64,000 bases of DNA from Glutamicibacter ardleyensis. GTDB taxonomy: Bacteria; Actinomycetota; Actinomycetes; Actinomycetales; Micrococcaceae. Shown here one piece after another: positions 62,367 to 64,000 of the stretch; position 1 is the first letter of the stretch; every line of letters starts with the position of its first letter. The translations under genes and the position numbers were made by a program. The notes under the pieces are model-generated. The model saw only the letters and a program-made list of their open reading frames with translations. It was not told where the DNA came from and searched no databases. The stretch is taken from the NCBI RefSeq assembly GCF_014644555.1, contig NZ_BMKX01000010.1:62001-126000 (forward strand). The letters run 5' to 3'.

Positions 62367-64000
62367 ATGACCACATATCGTTCACACACCATCACTCACG
62401 GCCGCAACATGGCCGGCGCCCGTGCCCTGCTTCGAGCAGCAGGCGTCAACGGCGCGGATCTAGGCCGCAAACCAATCATCGCCGTGGCCAACAGCTTCAC
62501 CGAATTCGTTCCAGGCCACACCCACCTGCAGCCGGTAGGCCGCATCGTCTCCGAGGCCATCATCGAGGCCGGCGGCATTCCCCGCGAATTTAACACCATT
62601 GCCGTGGACGACGGCATCGCCATGGGTCATGGCGGAATGCTCTACTCGCTGCCTTCGCGGGATCTGATTGCCGACTCGGTTGAGTACATGGTCAACGCAC
62701 ACTGCGCCGACGCGCTGATCTGCATTTCCAACTGCGACAAGATCACCCCGGGCATGCTCATGGCAGCCTTGCGTTTAAATATCCCTACCGTGTTTGTTTC
62801 CGGTGGCCCGATGGAGTCCGGCCGCGCCACGCTGATTGACGGCACCGTGCGCACCTTGGACCTGGTCGATGCCATCTCCGAGGCAGTGAACGAGAACGTC
62901 TCTGATGCAGACCTGCTGCGCATTGAAGAATCAGCCTGTCCTACCTGTGGTTCATGCTCGGGGATGTTCACCGCTAACTCAATGAACTGCCTCACCGAAG
63001 CCATGGGTTTGGCCCTGCCGGGCAACGGCTCTACGCTGGCCACTCACACCGCACGCACCGCGCTGTACCAAAACGCCGGTAAGACCATCGTGGATATCGC
63101 CAACCGCTTCTACGCGGACAGCGACCAGACGGTACTGCCACGCAATATCGCCACTATCGAAGCCTTCGGCAACGCGATGACCTTGGATATCGCCATGGGC
63201 GGCTCCACCAACACGATTCTTCACCTGCTGGCCGCCGCTCACGAGGCCGGCGTCGAGTTCGGTTTAGAAGAAATCAATGAAATTTCTAGCCGGGTTCCAT
63301 GCCTTGCGAAGGTCGCTCCGAACTCCGCCGGAGCAGGGAAGATCTACTACATGGAAGATGTCCACCGTGCCGGCGGCATCCCGGCCATCCTGGGCGAACT
63401 GCGCCGTGGTGGATTATTGGATGACACCGTCCACACGGTCCACGCCGCAACTATGGGTGAATGGCTAGACGAGTGGGACATCCGTGGCGGTAAGGCCAGC
63501 GAGGAAGCTCGCGAATTATGGCATGCCGCTCCAGGTGGCGTACGTTCTTCCACCGCCGGCTCTCAGTCAGCGCGTTGGGAAGAGCTGGACACCGACGCCG
63601 CCGAGGGTTGCATCCACTCAGTTGAGCACGCTTTCTCCAAAGATGGCGGACTAGCAGTACTGCGCGGCAACATCGCCGTAGATGGTGCGGTTGTTAAGAC
63701 CGCTGGCGTAGACCCTTCCATCTGGACCTTTAGCGGTCCGGCAGTGGTCTGCGAGTCCCAGGACGAGGCGGTGGAGAAGATCCTGAACAAGCAGGTTAAG
63801 GCAGGCGACGTAGTCGTCATCCGTTACGAGGGGCCGAAGGGCGGTCCGGGTATGCAGGAAATGCTCTACCCGACCTCCTTCCTCAAGGGGCGCGGTCTGG
63901 GCAAGTCTTGCGCACTGATCACCGATGGTCGTTTCTCCGGCGGCACCTCGGGATTGTCCATTGGACACGTCTCCCCTGAGGCAGCATCCGGCGGAATGAT
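62367..64000 (+). CDS. ilvD: Dihydroxy-acid dehydratase (3' end outside the window)
   Basis: This frame stays open to the window edge and encodes 544 residues, close to E. coli-type IlvD (about 616). It dehydrates dihydroxy acids to the keto acid precursors of valine, leucine and isoleucine. The Fe-S ligands are in SNCDKITPG (Cys123) and [12 protein letters not shown] (Cys191-197 region). Other motifs are [30 protein letters not shown] and [14 protein letters not shown]. The ATG at 62367 follows GATGAGAT, a weak ribosome-binding site. It is partial at the right end only. Confidence 0.96.
   Translation, partial: MTTYRSHTITHGRNMAGARALLRAAGVNGADLGRKPIIAVANSFTEFVPGHTHLQPVGRIVSEAIIEAGGIPREFNTIAVDDGIAMGHGGMLYSLPSRDLIADSVEYMVNAHCADALICISNCDKITPGMLMAALRLNIPTVFVSGGPMESGRATLIDGTVRTLDLVDAISEAVNENVSDADLLRIEESACPTCGSCSGMFTANSMNCLTEAMGLALPGNGSTLATHTARTALYQNAGKTIVDIANRFYADSDQTVLPRNIATIEAFGNAMTLDIAMGGSTNTILHLLAAAHEAGVEFGLEEINEISSRVPCLAKVAPNSAGAGKIYYMEDVHRAGGIPAILGELRRGGLLDDTVHTVHAATMGEWLDEWDIRGGKASEEARELWHAAPGGVRSSTAGSQSARWEELDTDAAEGCIHSVEHAFSKDGGLAVLRGNIAVDGAVVKTAGVDPSIWTFSGPAVVCESQDEAVEKILNKQVKAGDVVVIRYEGPKGGPGMQEMLYPTSFLKGRGLGKSCALITDGRFSGGTSGLSIGHVSPEAASGGM

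Overview
The window looks like a chromosomal segment of a moderately GC-rich actinobacterium of the family Micrococcaceae, most likely Glutamicibacter or Arthrobacter. This is inferred from the protein content, above all a complete C50 (decaprenoxanthin-type) carotenoid operon with the split cyclase CrtYe/CrtYf and the elongase CrtEb. Also typical of actinobacteria are malate:quinone oxidoreductase, an NrtR-controlled nad operon, Ltp-type surface proteins, CueP/DUF305/DUF6153 copper proteins and many GTG starts. No insertion sequence, prophage, CRISPR array or rRNA operon was seen.

Layout. 0-6 kb: a STAS/SEC14-like protein, a secreted GH18 chitinase-like enzyme, a processive GT2 synthase and a nucleotide-sugar dehydrogenase homologue that lacks its catalytic residues. 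6.1-9.6 kb: an AT-richer, gene-poor stretch with a 22-bp perfect palindrome, then an orphan LAL-type LuxR regulator. 9.6-12.8 kb: a metal locus of HMA chaperone, CPG-motif P1B ATPase and FNR-like regulator, preceded by an FNR-like box. 12.9-14.0 kb: an AlaDH/PNT-type dehydrogenase. 14.2-20.3 kb: the minus-strand operon marR-crtE-crtB-crtI-crtYe-crtYf-crtEb-idi. It is divergent from a TspO-like protein and an SDR/DUF2867 enzyme, with a second MarR gene beyond them. 23.3-25.8 kb: tRNA-Leu(UAG), a peroxiredoxin, and two identical tRNA-Lys(CUU) genes on either side of a zeta-toxin-like kinase.

25.9-36.7 kb: a 2-hydroxyacid dehydrogenase, a Tat-type solute-binding lipoprotein, Mqo, an Ltp-type protein broken by an in-frame stop, an AcrB-like RND pump, and ohrR-ohr-doxX with a clear OhrR operator. 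36.8-39.5 kb: a TVP38 protein and a copper-type cluster (DUF6153, DUF305, CueP). 39.8-43.7 kb: an ABC-2 exporter divergent from a two-component system whose kinase carries an extra C-terminal exported domain. 43.8-53.2 kb: mostly accessory single genes, including an EcsC-like protein, an LLM oxidoreductase with MarR, VanY with three SH3 repeats, lipoproteins and a possible UDG-fold protein. 53.4-59.0 kb: a tightly coupled NAD synthesis operon nrtR-nadA-nadB-nadC-nifS-like, with a dyad operator candidate upstream. 59.4-64 kb: an alpha/beta hydrolase, a lipoprotein, a MmyB-type regulator and the 5' part of ilvD, which runs off the window.

The genes work in recognisable modules: terpenoid pigment synthesis, quinolinate-based NAD synthesis with its Fe-S-supplying desulfurase, organic peroxide defence, metal handling, and envelope or surface polysaccharide functions. 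The least conventional items are the dehydrogenase without catalytic Cys, Asn and Asp, the FNR-box-linked CPG ATPase locus, the kinase with an extracytoplasmic tail, and the duplicated tRNA-Lys around a zeta-like gene without a visible antitoxin. All functional statements are by motif reading; no database search was run.
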